From positions 250,271,289 through 250,335,288 of the forward strand of contig JBOZIK010000001.1 of the NCBI GenBank assembly GCA_051453625.1: DNA of 64,000 bases, given 5' to 3'. Source of the stretch: Welwitschia mirabilis (lineage: Eukaryota > Gnetophyta > Gnetopsida > Welwitschiales). Every line of letters starts with the position of its first letter. The first letter of the stretch is position 1. The notes under the pieces are model-generated. The model was given only the letters and a program-made list of their open reading frames with translations. It was not told where the DNA came from and did no database searches. Positions 49,061 through 61,339 of the stretch are shown piece after piece. A program made the position numbers and the translations under genes.

Positions 49061-49754
49061 ATGCAAGCTTAAAGCATGGTATCAAAATATGATTATAAGT
49101 ATGGCATGAAGTGTTTTATTGCAATATAGTTTAACTTTAATGTAACATGGTAAATTTTAAAAACATCATCATCTTCTTAATAGGATCACATTGTTGGTCT
49201 TAAAATCCACTATGCACTTCTTTTTTCTTTTTTGGCTATCCTCCTAGGGGCTGTGTTTTTCATTTGCTTTATATGAACATATATAGCTGTCTAGCACCTT
49301 TCTTACATCCACATCCGTTTTGTAGGAATATCAGGCTAAGGGGTTACAAGTATCTTGAGGTTACTTTATAGTCTTTATTCTATGCTAAAACTCTATAGTT
49401 GGTGTTTACTTTAATAATTGTCCCCACTCTCCTTAACATAGGTCTTTCTCTTCTTATATTAAGAAAAGATTCCACTTATTTCTCTTTCAGTTACCTCCAT
49501 CTCTTTTGATTAACTTGGTTTATCCTTTTACTTATAGATAAGTTGAAAAATGAGAATAATTCTTTAACTAATAAATGAGAGACTAATTTGTAATTTCCAT
49601 GGATATTAATAACTGAGGGAGTTGAGAAATATGAGAAAAGGGATAAGGATTTTTTAAGTAAGAACTCTCCACTATCTTGAAAGAATAATTCTCTAGTATA
49701 GAGAAAAATTATTCCATGTTTCTAAATTAGGGATCTCTTATTTGAAGGTCATTA

Positions 49755-51765
49755 CTGCATAATTTTAGCATAATAAATTTATACATATTTTCAAATATGA
49801 AGTTTCTAGTTGTGATATCTATCCTTTTCTTTAGTTTACTAGAAGCTTATCAAAGAACTCACCATGTCTGTCATCCTTTACAATTGCACTCTCACATCTT
49901 TCTTAAGTGATCACACTATTTAAAGTCATTTTACAAAAATTCATACACTTGCTTTATTAAAATTAGAAAATGATATTAATGATTTAATAGATGTGGAATG
50001 TAGTAAAGTTACAAAATTTACATCCTAAAAGAGGACAAAAATACCCTATGTCAAGGCACTCTAATATGATGTCAACTTTGTGAAATGACGAAAGTAAGAA
50101 TTAGAAGAATTGCTTCTAATATCATAATAAGTAAAAGCTTAGAAGTACTAAGGTAACTTTCATGGTGAGGAAACTAAGCTTAGTTATGAAAGTGCTCACC
50201 CCAAGACGATGCGTTGGAGGGCAGTGATGGAAACCAAACACTATGGCAGAGGGCGGTGATGTGGTAGAGGATAGTGACAGAAAACAAGAATGCTCAAAAA
50301 ATAAAGACATCAAATGAGAAAAGAGGGGGATGATTCATCAATAAGAACAAAGATACAATGGAGAGAAAAGTACATCAAGATAGAGAAGATGATGCAGGAC
50401 GAAAGCACATTAATTCTATAAAGCAAAGAAACAAAAAAGGAAAAATAGATTAAAGGGAATCAAAGGTAGGACATTAATGAAAGAAAGGGGATCTATAAAG
50501 TATAAAATCTAAGCAACAACAATGGGTAGAAGAAGTAGAGAATGCCAAAATAGAGGTGAATCAAAGAAAATTTAGCAAGAATAGAGAGCATTAACAAGGT
50601 CAGTGTTCAAGATAAAGAGACAATTCAATTGTGAAAGACATCTTTTAAATATAGAAAAAGTGCCTTATTGAAATGGGGAAAGAGGTAAATCATTTTCTCT
50701 CATGTTGCTTCTAGCTAATGCTATCAAATTTAATCCTTATGAGGTAAAAATGACAAATTTATAAAATAATGCAATAAGAAGATTTGTTTAGGGTTTTCAC
50801 TAACTAGCACCTAACTTTAATATCTTCTTTGATTAGAGAAATAGTACTAGACTTCTTCAAGGCTTTCTACATCCTCTTTGACTTTATATTTTTCCCTAAA
50901 TATAATATTGATTTCAAATTTTAATCCTAGAAAAATATGATTTTGCCTAGTATCTCTCATGTTTTATAAGAAATGCATTTGAAAAAATTATCTTGAACAT
51001 TCTCTAAAAGCTTTGCAAGTCATATGGATTATCTATTGATCTTCTTAACTCAAGACCCTAGATTTTGAAGAATCAAATGATATCACTTCTTCATATGAAG
51101 TCTCTTAAAGAACTCTAAGGTAGAATTCATAGTGATCATCATAAAGTTGAATGTTAGCAGTATTTTCCAGAATCAAAGATATAAGAAAGGCTACATCATG
51201 GGAGGTGAATAGTCATAAGTCCTTAAAAATTCAAAGGAGTCATATCTAGTTTTTTATAACTTTTATTAATAAATTTTGTAGCTTTTGTAATATGTAGTTT
51301 TAGTAAATTTCCAAAACATAATATTATAATAGCCCTGAAATGTTATGTTTTTTAATATTTTTAAGCTAGTATATTTAGGATTTGAAATATATATTAGTGA
51401 AATACTTCAATAGTATTATTTTCAGAGTTTGAAGTTTTATTCTTTAAGCCAATTATGTTTTTATTACATAAAAAAAATTAAAAATAATTTTCTATTTTAG
51501 ATTTAATATTATTTTCCATTTCATATATCACATGTTACATACTTATGAGGTACTATTGTTATTCAATTTATTGCCTCATAACAAAATCTAACCTAAAAAC
51601 ACATGGATAAAGAAATCAAAAGAAAATAAGTAAAAGCATAAAATGTAGAAGGGCATTTTAAATATCTAGCATACATCCATCCCACCTTAGAAATCAAACA
51701 AAAATATGATACAATGAAATCAAAAATGAATTTGACATTACAAAATTTAGTTGTAATAGTTTCAA
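49755..51765. other. Unassigned sequence between LINE and Tat segments
   Basis: About 2 kb without recognisable coding remnants. A short G-rich patch at 50190-50285 (GCGTTGGAGGGCAGTGATGG, GGCGGTGATGTGG) stands out from the AT-rich surroundings. The frame on its complement (50122-50313) has no family resemblance. Confidence 0.4.
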
Positions 51766-51769
51766 GTAT

Positions 51770-52080
51770 CGAATTGTCAAATTCAATTAAACTATCAAAT
51801 CTTAATCAAAGTTAATCAAATTTAATTAATCTAAAACTATTAAACAAAGTAAAACAAAGTTAGAATTAGTCAACAAAGCCATAACAACTTATTCAAACTT
51901 GGTTAAATAATCAAATTTAGTCAAACTCAATCAAATTTTGTCAAGACAAAGTTACTCAAAGTCAATCAATATTAGTCAATCAGAGTCAAAGATAGTAAAA
52001 TTTGGCAAATATTAGTTAATCTAGATTAAATCATAAAATTTATCTTAAACTCAGTCAAATCGCTATCAAACCATCTAAAC
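51770..52080. repeat. Degenerate AGTCAAA-type short repeats
   Basis: The phrases TAGTCAAA, CAATCAAA and AGTCAATC recur every 10-14 bases over about 300 bp, just before the Tat segment shared with 53905 onward. It is probably a decayed tandem array, perhaps in the leader or LTR of the Tat element. Confidence 0.55.
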
Positions 52081-52815
52081 CACTTATCATTACGTGATAT
52101 CTAAACTAATCCATCATTCATGGAAACCAAAAAGTCTTGTAAATAGTTTGGTACTCGAAGGAATACACCTCTAGTGGATTTTTAAATAATTTATTAAGTC
52201 TTGTACATTCATCTTTCTATAATTTTATTATAAACTAAGAGCAGTCAAAATGCCAGTGTCAACAAGAGGTTAAAAAACTTGCATTTCGGAGGAGATGTAC
52301 AAACTCCTCATGCAGTAATACCCTTCTATGCTTATCGTAGATGAGCTTCATGCCATTATGGACTATAGAGCTTATTAGTACCTATACATTATCCATCCTA
52401 ATAAGTAAATCCATGTTATGATGTCGAATAGATAAGGGTTAACTAGTCAAGAAAGAAATCGAACTTGTTAGAATTAACTCCTTTATGAAAAGAGAAATAA
52501 TAAAGAGCTTATAAATAAATGGGATCATGAATAAAACCCATAAATCCAATAATAATTACAAGCACAAGGCTTAAATAAATAGGCTGACAATGATGATAGC
52601 TTATTTGAGTACTTTATACATGGATAAAAATCACTTAAAAACAAGCTAACTGAAAAAAAAATTCTCAATCAATCTAATTTGACAATCATTTGGAAAGCTA
52701 TTAATGACTTAAAACAAGGTTTCTAAAATAAGAAAATATATTTAGATTTTAATTTTTATGACACTTCAGTTCATCCCTCTATTCCTTGTAAAATCATATA
52801 ACCTAAGGAAATGTT

Positions 52816-53300
52816 GACTTTGAGAAATTCACAAGTGTATAAGACCTTGTTATGCATGTAAGAAACTACAAACATGTATATCATATGTATAGCATTAAAT
52901 GAAATACAACCTATCATCTATTTTTCTAATCTTTGAAACAATAAGCCCTTAAACAATATCATAGGATATCGATTCATTCAATTATAAGTCTAAAACAATT
53001 ATTGAAAATGTTTGTTCAAAATTACTCCATCAATATCATAAAAAGGATGACATTAGATACCTTGACTAGAATAAAATAACAATTTAATATAACAGTAAAA
53101 GATTATGTATGATGATGAAGTCTCATTTCCTTACAACTAGAAATATTCATTATAGATACTAACATGACTTATCAAGTTGTAAATTCTGCATTCCCTACAT
53201 TTTAGAACACCTCATAATGAATTCATTAAAACCTTTGAATAATCTGTCACCCTAGCAAAAAGGATTGAAGTTGTATAAGAAGAGAAAGAAGTCATGAAAT
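52816..53300 (+). pseudogene. Tat-lineage Gypsy gag core, copy 1
   Basis: The frame aligns with the gag core of Tat-lineage elements: DFEKFTSV (family K-F/Y-D-G-x-x-D-P), VMHVRNYKHVYHMY, a Y-H-x-I-S-I-H-S-I-I-S segment (family: W-F-x-x-L-x-x-x-S-I-x-S-F), LKMFVQNY, then TLDTLTRIKQQFN. Further on come NEFIKTFE and VTLAKRIEVV. Stops are mostly TAA or TAG at Gln positions. The following Pro/Tyr-rich tail (PQYPFAP, about 53450) is typical of the family. The continuation is replaced by another sequence at 53571. Confidence 0.7.
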
Positions 53301-53570
53301 ATGGTAATACCTCCTAAATAAAGGCATCCAAAAGGAATAACAATAATACTAAAGGCATCACCCTAAAGAATGCTATTGTCTTTAATCAACTAATTTGACC
53401 AGTTTACTCATCCCAATTAATGGACAACCCAATGATGGTGTCAATGATACCTCAATATCCTTTTGCTCCACAAGATTTTTTTCCTTAATCATCTTATCAT
53501 TAACCATTTTATCCTCCACCATGACAAGTGCAATTTCCAGCACCATTACAACCTTAACAATAGACATATT

Positions 53571-53804
53571 ATAACACCCCAACTTTAATTACCCTAATTA
53601 ACCATAATTTTTTTTTATTTTTGTATAGTTATTAACTATCATGTACAAAGAAACCTGGGATTAAATCCTATTTAGACTCTATTAATACATTATAAGATTT
53701 AAAATAATTAGAAAACACAATTATTAATTAACCATAGACCCTCTTGGTTTGCATACAATAACGATGTCAAATTTGTGTTCTATATTTATTTCTAACATTG
53801 TTTT
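53571..53804 (+). mobile_element. Insertion interrupting the Tat gag in copy 1
   Basis: Copies 1 and 2 of the Tat segment are collinear up to ACAATAGACATAT, then copy 1 changes to TATAACACCCCAACTTTAATTACC, while copy 2 (55395) carries on with gag. T(G)TAACACCCC is a frequent start of plant Gypsy LTRs, so this is probably the edge of an inserted LTR element, cut by the gap at 53805. Confidence 0.4.
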
Positions 53805-53904
53805 NNNNNNNNNNNNNNNNNNNNNNNNNNNNNNNNNNNNNNNNNNNNNNNNNNNNNNNNNNNNNNNNNNNNNNNNNNNNNNNNNNNNNNNNNNNNNNNN
53901 NNNN
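53805..53904. other. Scaffold gap (100 N)
   Basis: The sequence restarts at the equivalent of 52080; 52083-53570 and 53911-55395 are two copies. Confidence 0.95.
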
Positions 53905-54639
53905 ATATAAGCCACTTATCATTGCATGATATCTAAACTAATTCATCATTCATGGAAACCAAAAAATCTTGTAAATAGTTTGGTACTAGAAGGAAGGCCC
54001 CTCTAGTGGGTTTTTAAATAATTTATTAGGTCTTTTACATTCATCTTTTCTATCATCTTATTATAAACTAAGAGTAGTCAAAATTCCAATGTCAACAAGA
54101 GGTAAAACGACTTGCATTTCTGAGGAGACGTACAAACTCCTCATGTAGTAATACCCCTCTATGCTTATCATAGATGAGCTTCATGCCATTATGGACTATA
54201 GAGCTTATTAGTACCTATACATTATCCATCCTAATAGATAAATCCATGTTATGATGTCGAATAGATAAGGGTTAACTAGTCAAGAAAGAAACCAAACTTG
54301 TTAGAATGAACTCCTTTATGAAAAGATAAATGATAAAGATCTTATGAATGAATGGAGTCATGAAGAAACCCCATAAATCTAATAATAATTACAAGCACAA
54401 GGCTTAAATAAATAGGCTGACGATGATGATAGCTTATTTGAGTACTCTATACATGTATAAAAATCACCTAAAAACAAGCTAACTAAAAAAAAATCTCAAT
54501 CAATCTAATTTGACAATCATTTAAAAAGCTATTAATGACTTAAAACATGGTCTTTAAAATATGAAAATCTATTTAGATTTTAATTTTGATTACACTTCAA
54601 TTCATCCCTCTATTCCTTGTAAAATCATATCACCTAAGG

Positions 54640-55680
54640 AAATGCTGACTTTGAGAAATTCACAAGTGTAGAATACCTTGTCATGCATGTAAGAAATTAC
54701 AAACATGCATATCATATGTATAGCATCAAATGAAATACAACCTGTCATCTATTCTTCTAATCTTTGAAACAATAATTCCTTAAACAATATCATAGGATAT
54801 CGATTCATTTAACTATAAGTCTAAAACAATTATTGAAAACGCTTGTTCAACATTACTCCATCAATATCATAAAAAGGATGACATTAGATACCTTGAATAG
54901 AATAAAATAACAATTAACACAATAGTAAAAGTTTATGTATGATGATGAAGGGTCATTTCCTTACAACTAGAAATCTTCATTGTAGATTCTGACATGACTT
55001 ATCAAGTTGCAAAGTCTGCATTTCATACATTTTAGAACACCTCATAATAAATTCATTAAAATCTTTGAATAATCTGTCACCCTAGCAAACAGGATCGAAG
55101 TTGTAGAAGAAGAGAAAAAAGTCATGAAATATGGTAATACCTCCCAAAGAAAAGCATCCGAAAGGAATAGTAATAATACTAAAGGCATCACCCCAAAGAA
55201 TGCTACTATTGTTAATAAACTAATTTGACTAGTTTACTCATCCCAATTAATGGACAACCCAATGATGGCATTCATGATACCTCAATATCCTTTTGCTCCA
55301 TAAGATTTTTTTCCTCAATCATCTTACCATTAATCATTTTATCCTCCACCATGACAAGTGAAACTTCCACTACCATTACAACCTCAACAATAGGCATATA
55401 CAGCTCAAAATCAAAGGTCAAAATAAGCCTTAAAGTCAAACTATAATTTCTCAATCTAAAAGGAGTTTTACCAAATTAAATATCCCAATGAGAAAAATCC
55501 TATTAATGCTACTGAAAAAGAAGGCAACCCAATTGCCTTCATTTAGATAAAGGAACCCAAATTCTTTTAAACTAAGAGGGTATCGTGAATTAAAGTATTA
55601 TGAGTATCATTGTGTTTGAGGACATCATACTAAAAATTGTTTTAACTTAAGGAACATTGTCCAAGACATAATTAAAAATA
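54640..55680 (+). pseudogene. Tat-lineage Gypsy gag, copy 2
   Basis: Same gag core as copy 1 (54640-55130), followed by the Pro/Tyr-rich tail near 55280 and, past the point where copy 1 is interrupted, a CCHC-like knuckle at 55598-55645. This reads Y-E-Y-H-C-V-stop-G-H-H-T-K-N-C, where the family has C-x-Y-H-x-x-x-G-H-x-T-x-x-C; the first Cys is Tyr. It is followed by FNLRNIVQDIIKN, matching the L-K-x-x-I-Q-D-L-I segment. This ties gag to the Tat lineage. Confidence 0.75.
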
Positions 55681-56219
55681 AAAAGAATATAAAATTTAGC
55701 ACTATCTTAGTAGCTACAAATAAACAGCTTAAGATTTATGAAAACCACTTTCCTACTCAACTTCCTACATTGCAACTACCACAGAATGCAATATTTCAAA
55801 ATGACAGTAGTCCCTATGCAATTATAGTAATTCAAAATTATTCTAAAAAACCTTTAAAACAAGTCATTTAGGAGAATAACAAAAAATTAAAAGCAATGAT
55901 TTTAAGTAGAATATTTTTAAACTCATTCTATTATTTGATCACATATGCCAATGTAGTCATTTGCCTCTAAAGTAGAGGAGGCATATCATTATTTGATCTA
56001 ACTAATTAAGATCTTTTATCCTAATAGACTTAAATTTAAAAGGATATATGAGAAGTATTTGATCTTCAAATAGTCTCCTGATTCAAATCAACCATACAAA
56101 AAAGGATCTACCTCAAAGTAGATGCACATCCAAAAGAGTGACAAAGATGAAGAGATAATCTAGTTCTTACACCATGATATTTTTATAACCCTTAAGAAGA
56201 TGATTATTACTAAATCATG

Positions 56220-56610
56220 TTACATATCTATAAACATCGTGCCTACCAAAGTAAGTAGAGATTTTATTAATTATGAAGCTAAACTAAATATCATAAGTTA
56301 ATCATGCCTCAAGATGCTCAAAATGAGCCTTATATTAAATACAAAGAAAAGTGTAATGATTAAAGAGTTAAATGACCATGAAGACAAATTAAAAGGGATA
56401 GTTACTTTACGTATCAAAGTGGCTTAAAAGGTTAATAATACTAAATTCCATGTAATAGATAATGCAACAACATTTAATTTGTTATTAAGATGTTCTTAGA
56501 TAATGGACATGGAGGAAATCATATCTCGACCCTATCAAAAGCTAAAATTTATGAGCTCTAAAATTTCAATATCATTAGAATGAAATCATAACATGGAAAA
56601 TGTAAAAGAA
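56220..56610 (+). pseudogene. Tat-lineage aspartic protease
   Basis: Decayed frame with a F-I-N-Y-E-A-K-L-N-I-I segment at 56263-56295, where the family has V-L-I-D-x-G-S-S-x-N-I (catalytic Asp lost). Then come ELNDHEDKLKGIVTLRIKVA (family: F-D-G-x-x-x-x-x-x-G-x-I-x-L-P), NNTKFHVIDNATTFNLLLRCS (family: F-x-V-M-D-x-x-x-S-Y-N-x-L-L-G-R-P-W) and YQKLKFMSSK (family: S-T-x-H-Q-x-L-K-F). The order of strands leaves little doubt about the domain. Confidence 0.7.
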
Positions 56611-56809
56611 CCATCAACATCCTCTTCTTTATCACCAGCTTTTATACATAAGAAGATGACTATTCCTTTCTTACATTTTAAACATGATTTAGTGGATCCT
56701 CATAAGATGAGTTCTCATCCATTTCTGACAATCAAATCCTAGACATGGAATGGATTCCATTCCTTTCACATGACTTTCCAATTAGCTCATGACTAAAATT
56801 TCTCCTAAA

Positions 56810-57045
56810 AAAAGGAAAATTTCTTTTAAAAAATAAAACCGTTATTTAAAAAAAACTCAAAAAAATTTTTAAAAAAAAAGAAAACACAAAAACAAAAACA
56901 TGTACATATGTGTAAATACAAAATAATATATATATATATAAAGAAAAAAAGAACAAAACACATAATATTAAAAAACAATCAAACAAAAGAAAAAAACAAA
57001 AACAAGCCAAAACAAAAACCAAAATAGACATGAAGAAAAAAATGC
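56810..57045. repeat. A-rich linker in the Tat element, copy 1
   Basis: About 230 bp of A-rich sequence with AAAAC and AAAAAC phrases and a short TA run (56928-56940), between protease and RT. The hydrophobic frame on the complement (56846-57031) is a by-product of composition. Copy 2 has it at 59570-59810. Confidence 0.7.
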
Positions 57046-57379
57046 TAGTTCACTTATTTATTTAAAATGCAAAGGCCAAAGTCCTTGATAGTTAAAGTAT
57101 CTCCCACAAAATAAGTTTGCACATCCAAGTAAAGTCCCAATGGCTGAGCAAAAGCCTCAATCTATCACACTATTCATGAAAATTTGAAAAGCGTAATGTT
57201 TCAAAATGTTTTTTCCTATAAAAAAATGAAACAGTTAGGTCTCTTCTAAAATAGTTTATGTTTTCACTTTTGAGTCTTTTAATTAAAGTATTTTAACATT
57301 TTTTTTATTGTTTACTTTTACCTCATCCCTCATTATTGTTCTTATTCAATTTCTTAGCTTGTAGGATAACACAATGAGG

Positions 57380-58189
57380 AGTTAATTGAATACATTCCAG
57401 CATTTTACCATTGATGATTAGCCTATTGAAAGGTATGTTAATATCAACTTTGTTAATTTTAATTTTAGTAATTTCTTAAAAGAACCTTGTATCTTCTCAA
57501 ATCAGAAACAAATAAGTGAAAACATCGAGGCATATGAAACAATGAAAGTCATAAAAGATAAAGTTATATCTAGCAAAACAATAGGATATCACAAAATACA
57601 ACTTACTTATGGGCCCCATTAGTTAAGAAAAATATCTCAAGACTAATGAAAAATTATTATAACAGATCAAATCTAAGCTTAAAAGTGTGCTAGCTTCCAA
57701 TAGGGACATCTTTCCATGGCATTACAAAGATATGTCAAGAATCAACAAATTAATAGTTATGCATAACATTATTCTAAAGCTAAGCTCAATCCTAATGAAA
57801 TAGAAGATTAGAAATCTAAACCCTTATCTTGCACTAGTAGTAAAATAAGATCTAGAGCATCTATTGAGTATTTGTTTTATCTAACTAGTAGACAATTTAG
57901 ATTAGCTATCGAATATGGTGGTCATTTGAAAGAAGAATGATCAAATTAGAATTTTTATCAATTATCACAATTTAAACAAGGTTATCTTAAAGGATGACTA
58001 TTCTTTGTCAAACATTAACATACTAGTAGATAATACTACTAGTTATGTCCTCTTATCATTCATGGATGACTACTTAGATTACACTCAAATATTTATTAAT
58101 CCTTTAAATTAGCACAAAATAACATTTATAATGCCATGATATTTCTTCTCTTATGTTATGGTGCCTTTTATATTAAAGAATATTGGTGC
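57380..58189 (+). pseudogene. Tat-lineage RT, N-terminal part, copy 1 (broken by LTR)
   Basis: After a pre-RT segment (PIERYVNINFVNFNFSNFL at 57420-57475), the RT fingers give ILKDDYSLSNINILVDNTTSY (family: P-K-D-D-x-P-L-P-N-I-D), then LSFMDDYLDYTQIFI (family: L-S-F-M-D-G-x-S-G-Y-N-Q-I) and VPFILKNIGA (family: M-P-F-G-L-K-N-A-G-A). The frame then ends at 58189, where an LTR begins. Copy 2 shows the uninterrupted sequence at 60911-60955. Confidence 0.8.
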
Positions 58190-59271
58190 TGTTAGATTTT
58201 TTTTTACTAATTTATGCCAAACTAATGTTTTCTTTATAGCAAATTTTGTGTATCTTATGTATAAATATTAATTACTTGTAGATCTAAAGATGAAATTAAA
58301 ATAATCAATTTCTAATAAAGAATAATATATCAATTATTTTACCCTCTTGAGGGGTCGATTACATCTAAAGTAGACATAAAATGAACTACATTCAGAGGGG
58401 TCAACTAGATTTCTGATGGAGTTAACTAGATTTGTAACCTCAATAACTAGTATTCCTTAATTGAATGGTAAAGAGTTGACTGAACCTTTGTGGATTTAAC
58501 CAGATTTGAGGACCTGATAAACAGTATTCCTAAACTAAATGATAAGGGTTCGACTAGATCTATGATGGGGTTAATTGAATGTGTGAACCAAAGAATAGTA
58601 CTCCTGAATTGATTGTTAAGAGGTTAAGTAGACTTACGATGGAGTCAATGTGACTTAAGCACTATACAGATGATATGCTTGAGCTGATCATTATTGGGTT
58701 GATCAGATACCTGAAGAGGTCGATAAGACCTGATACTAGAAACTAGAAAGAATTTTATCAGGAGGAGAGGGTGACCAAATAATATAGCAGGTGACTGAAC
58801 TGGGATTGACTTAACCTAGATGGAGTTGATCAGACATGGAGCCATAAGAATTTGGAGCAACTAAAATTCTCACTCAAGCAACCTATGTAAGTCACAACAC
58901 CAAATGGAGTTGACAAGACTTTTAAGGTATCAACTGGATAAAATGAAAGTAAAATTTTCTGGTCACTATGTATCCATTATGTAGCCATTGAGTAGCTATT
59001 TTCTAGTCATTTATAGTTATTGAAAGTACATGTCAAATGTAATAAACTCTAAAAGCCTTTCCATATAAATAGCTAAGATGTATATGACTAAAGAATATTT
59101 TGGAACTATCTTGATTTCAGTGAATCTATTAGATCTAAAGTATCAAGCATTGTAATCTTGTGACTTTTACTATTGTATCTTGGCATCTATACTTTTGACC
59201 AAAGAAGGTCTATCATCAGTATCATCTCTACATTCAAGATTAGATCAAAAGATTTATTTATTTTACATCTA
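58190..59271 (+). mobile_element. SIRE-like Copia LTR, copy 1 (right end lost in gap)
   Basis: Starts TGTTAGA, inserted into the Tat RT. It is collinear with the LTR at 62581: both have repeated phrases near GGGGTCGACTAGAT, then a STTTTCTAGTCATTTATAG-like segment (S = G or C), and TATAAATA (59064-59071 here). It is diverged from the other LTR by roughly a third by eye, so the two are not from one recent element. The family assignment rests on the better-preserved LTR at 62581. Confidence 0.65.
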
Positions 59272-59371
59272 NNNNNNNNNNNNNNNNNNNNNNNNNNNNN
59301 NNNNNNNNNNNNNNNNNNNNNNNNNNNNNNNNNNNNNNNNNNNNNNNNNNNNNNNNNNNNNNNNNNNNNNN
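59272..59371. other. Scaffold gap (100 N)
   Basis: The sequence after the gap restarts at the equivalent of 56611 in the Tat element; 56611-58189 and 59372-60950 are two copies, only the first of which has the LTR insertion. Confidence 0.95.
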
Positions 59372-59569
59372 CAACATCATCTTCTTAATTACCACCTTTT
59401 ATACTTAAAGATGAGTATTTCTTTCTTACATTTTGAATATGATCCAGTGGATCTTCATAAGATAAAGTTCTCACACATTTCTAACACTCAAATCTTAGAC
59501 ACAGAATGGATTCCATTGCTGTAAAATGATTTTCCAATTATCTTATGATTTAAATTTCTCAAATAAAAA

Positions 59570-59810
59570 TGAATTTTTTTAAAAAAAAGAAAACCCTTAT
59601 TTAAACACAAAAAAAATTCAAAACCAAAAAGTAAAAAATGAAAACACAAAAATAAAACATATACATATATGCATATATTTAAAAAAAAATACAAAGAGAA
59701 AAAAGAATAAAACACCTAAAACCAAAAAAAAAAAATGAAACAAAAGAAAAAAACAAAAATAAGACAAAACAAAAAACAAAATAAAAACAAAGATAAAAAA
59801 TACTAATTCA
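59570..59810. repeat. A-rich linker in the Tat element, copy 2
   Basis: Same position and composition as 56810-57045. Frames on the complement here (59488-59715) are shadows. Confidence 0.7.
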
Positions 59811-60199
59811 CTAATTTAGTTAAAATGTAAAGGACAGAGTCCTTAATAGTCAAAGTATCTCCCATAAAACAAGTTCACACATCCAAGTAAAGTCTAAATG
59901 ATCAATTAAAAGCCTCAGTCTATCACACTACTTATGAACATTCATAAAGCATAATGTTCTAAAACCTTTTTTTCCTTTAAAAAATGAAAAGTTAAGTCTC
60001 TTCTAAAATAGTTTATATTTTCACTTTTGAGTCTTTCAATCAAAGTTGTTTGGAATGTTTTTTTAGTGTTTTCTTTTATTTCATCCCTCATTATTATTTT
60101 TATGTCAATTTCTTAGCTTATAGGACATCACAATTAGGATTTGAATAAACACATCCCTATATTTCACCTTTGATAATCAGCCTGTTAAAAGGTATGTCG

Positions 60200-61230
60200 A
60201 TCTCAATTTTGTTAATTTTAATTTTACTGATTTCTTAGGAGAACCTTGTATCTTCTCAAATCAAGAACAAATAAGTAAGACCACTGAGGCATATGAAACA
60301 ATAAAGGCATGAAAGATAAAGATAACTCTAGTAAAATAATAAGATGTCATAACATATGACTTCCTCATGAACCTTATTAATCAAAAAAAAATCTCAAGTT
60401 CAATGAAAAACTACCATAATGGATCAAATCTTAGCTTAAAATTGTGCTATCTTCCAATAGGGACATCTTTGCTTGGCATTACAAAAAAATGCTAAGAATC
60501 AATAAATCAATAGTTATGCATAACATCATTATAAAGCTAAACTCAATCCTAGTGAGATAGAATGTTAGAAAGCTAAATCCTCACCTTGTGCACTAGTAGT
60601 AAAACAAAATCTAAAGCACCTTTTGACTACTTGTTTTATTCAACTAGTAGACTATTTAGATTGTCTATCAAATATGGTGGTCATTCTAAAGAAGAATGGT
60701 TAAATTGGGATTTGTATTAATTATCACAATTTTTATAAGTTTATCTTAAAGGATAACTATCCTTTACGGAACATCAACATCCTAGGAGATAAAACTACTA
60801 GTTATGATCTCTTATCATTCATGGATGGCTACTTAGATTACACTCAGATATTTAGTTAATTCTACGGATTAGCACAAAACAACTTTTATAATACTATGAG
60901 GTCTCTTCTGTTATGTTATGATGCCTTTTGGATTAAAGAATACTACTGTAACCTATCAGTATACAATGACACACATCTTTTACAGCATGATCCACTGTAA
61001 TATGGAAGATTATGTCGATGATATTTTAGTTAAGTCAAAGATAACTGCTGATCATTATAATAACTTAAATCAATTATTCACATAAGTAAGATGATACCAT
61101 TTTCATCTAGATCATAAGTAATGTGTATTTAGTATGACATTAGATGAAATTTTAAGATTCATAGCATCAAAACAAGGCATAGAAATTGATCCCGACAAGA
61201 TCAAGGCAATTATTGATATGTCATCATCAT
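60200..61230 (+). pseudogene. Tat-lineage reverse transcriptase, copy 2
   Basis: The fingers give ILKDNYPLRNINIL and LSFMDGYLDYTQIF. The palm gives MMPFGLKNTTVTYQYTM and the catalytic DYVDDILVKSK, with YVDD at 61011-61022. Then follow IASKQGIEIDPDKIKAIIDM, the family's F-x-V-S-x-x-G-I-E-x-N-P-x-K-I-x-A-I segment. The stretch 60911-61080 is open, so the catalytic core is intact at protein level, but stops occur before and after it. This is the best-preserved RT in the window. Confidence 0.85.
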
Positions 61231-61339
61231 GCAACATGAAATAAATATGTATCTCCAAAGTAGATTACAAGTAATACATTAATTTATTTTAACTTTGACA
61301 AATCTATATAAACCTTTTATGCATTTACTTAAGAAAAAT

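Noticed and set aside
50122-50313. G-rich patch and its frame as a host gene exon
   Set aside because: Only about 100 bp is G-rich; no splice-bounded continuation or domain was visible.
56846-57031. Phe/Leu-rich minus-strand frames at 56846-57031 and 59488-59715 as transmembrane peptides
   Set aside because: They are complements of the A-rich linker; composition alone explains them.
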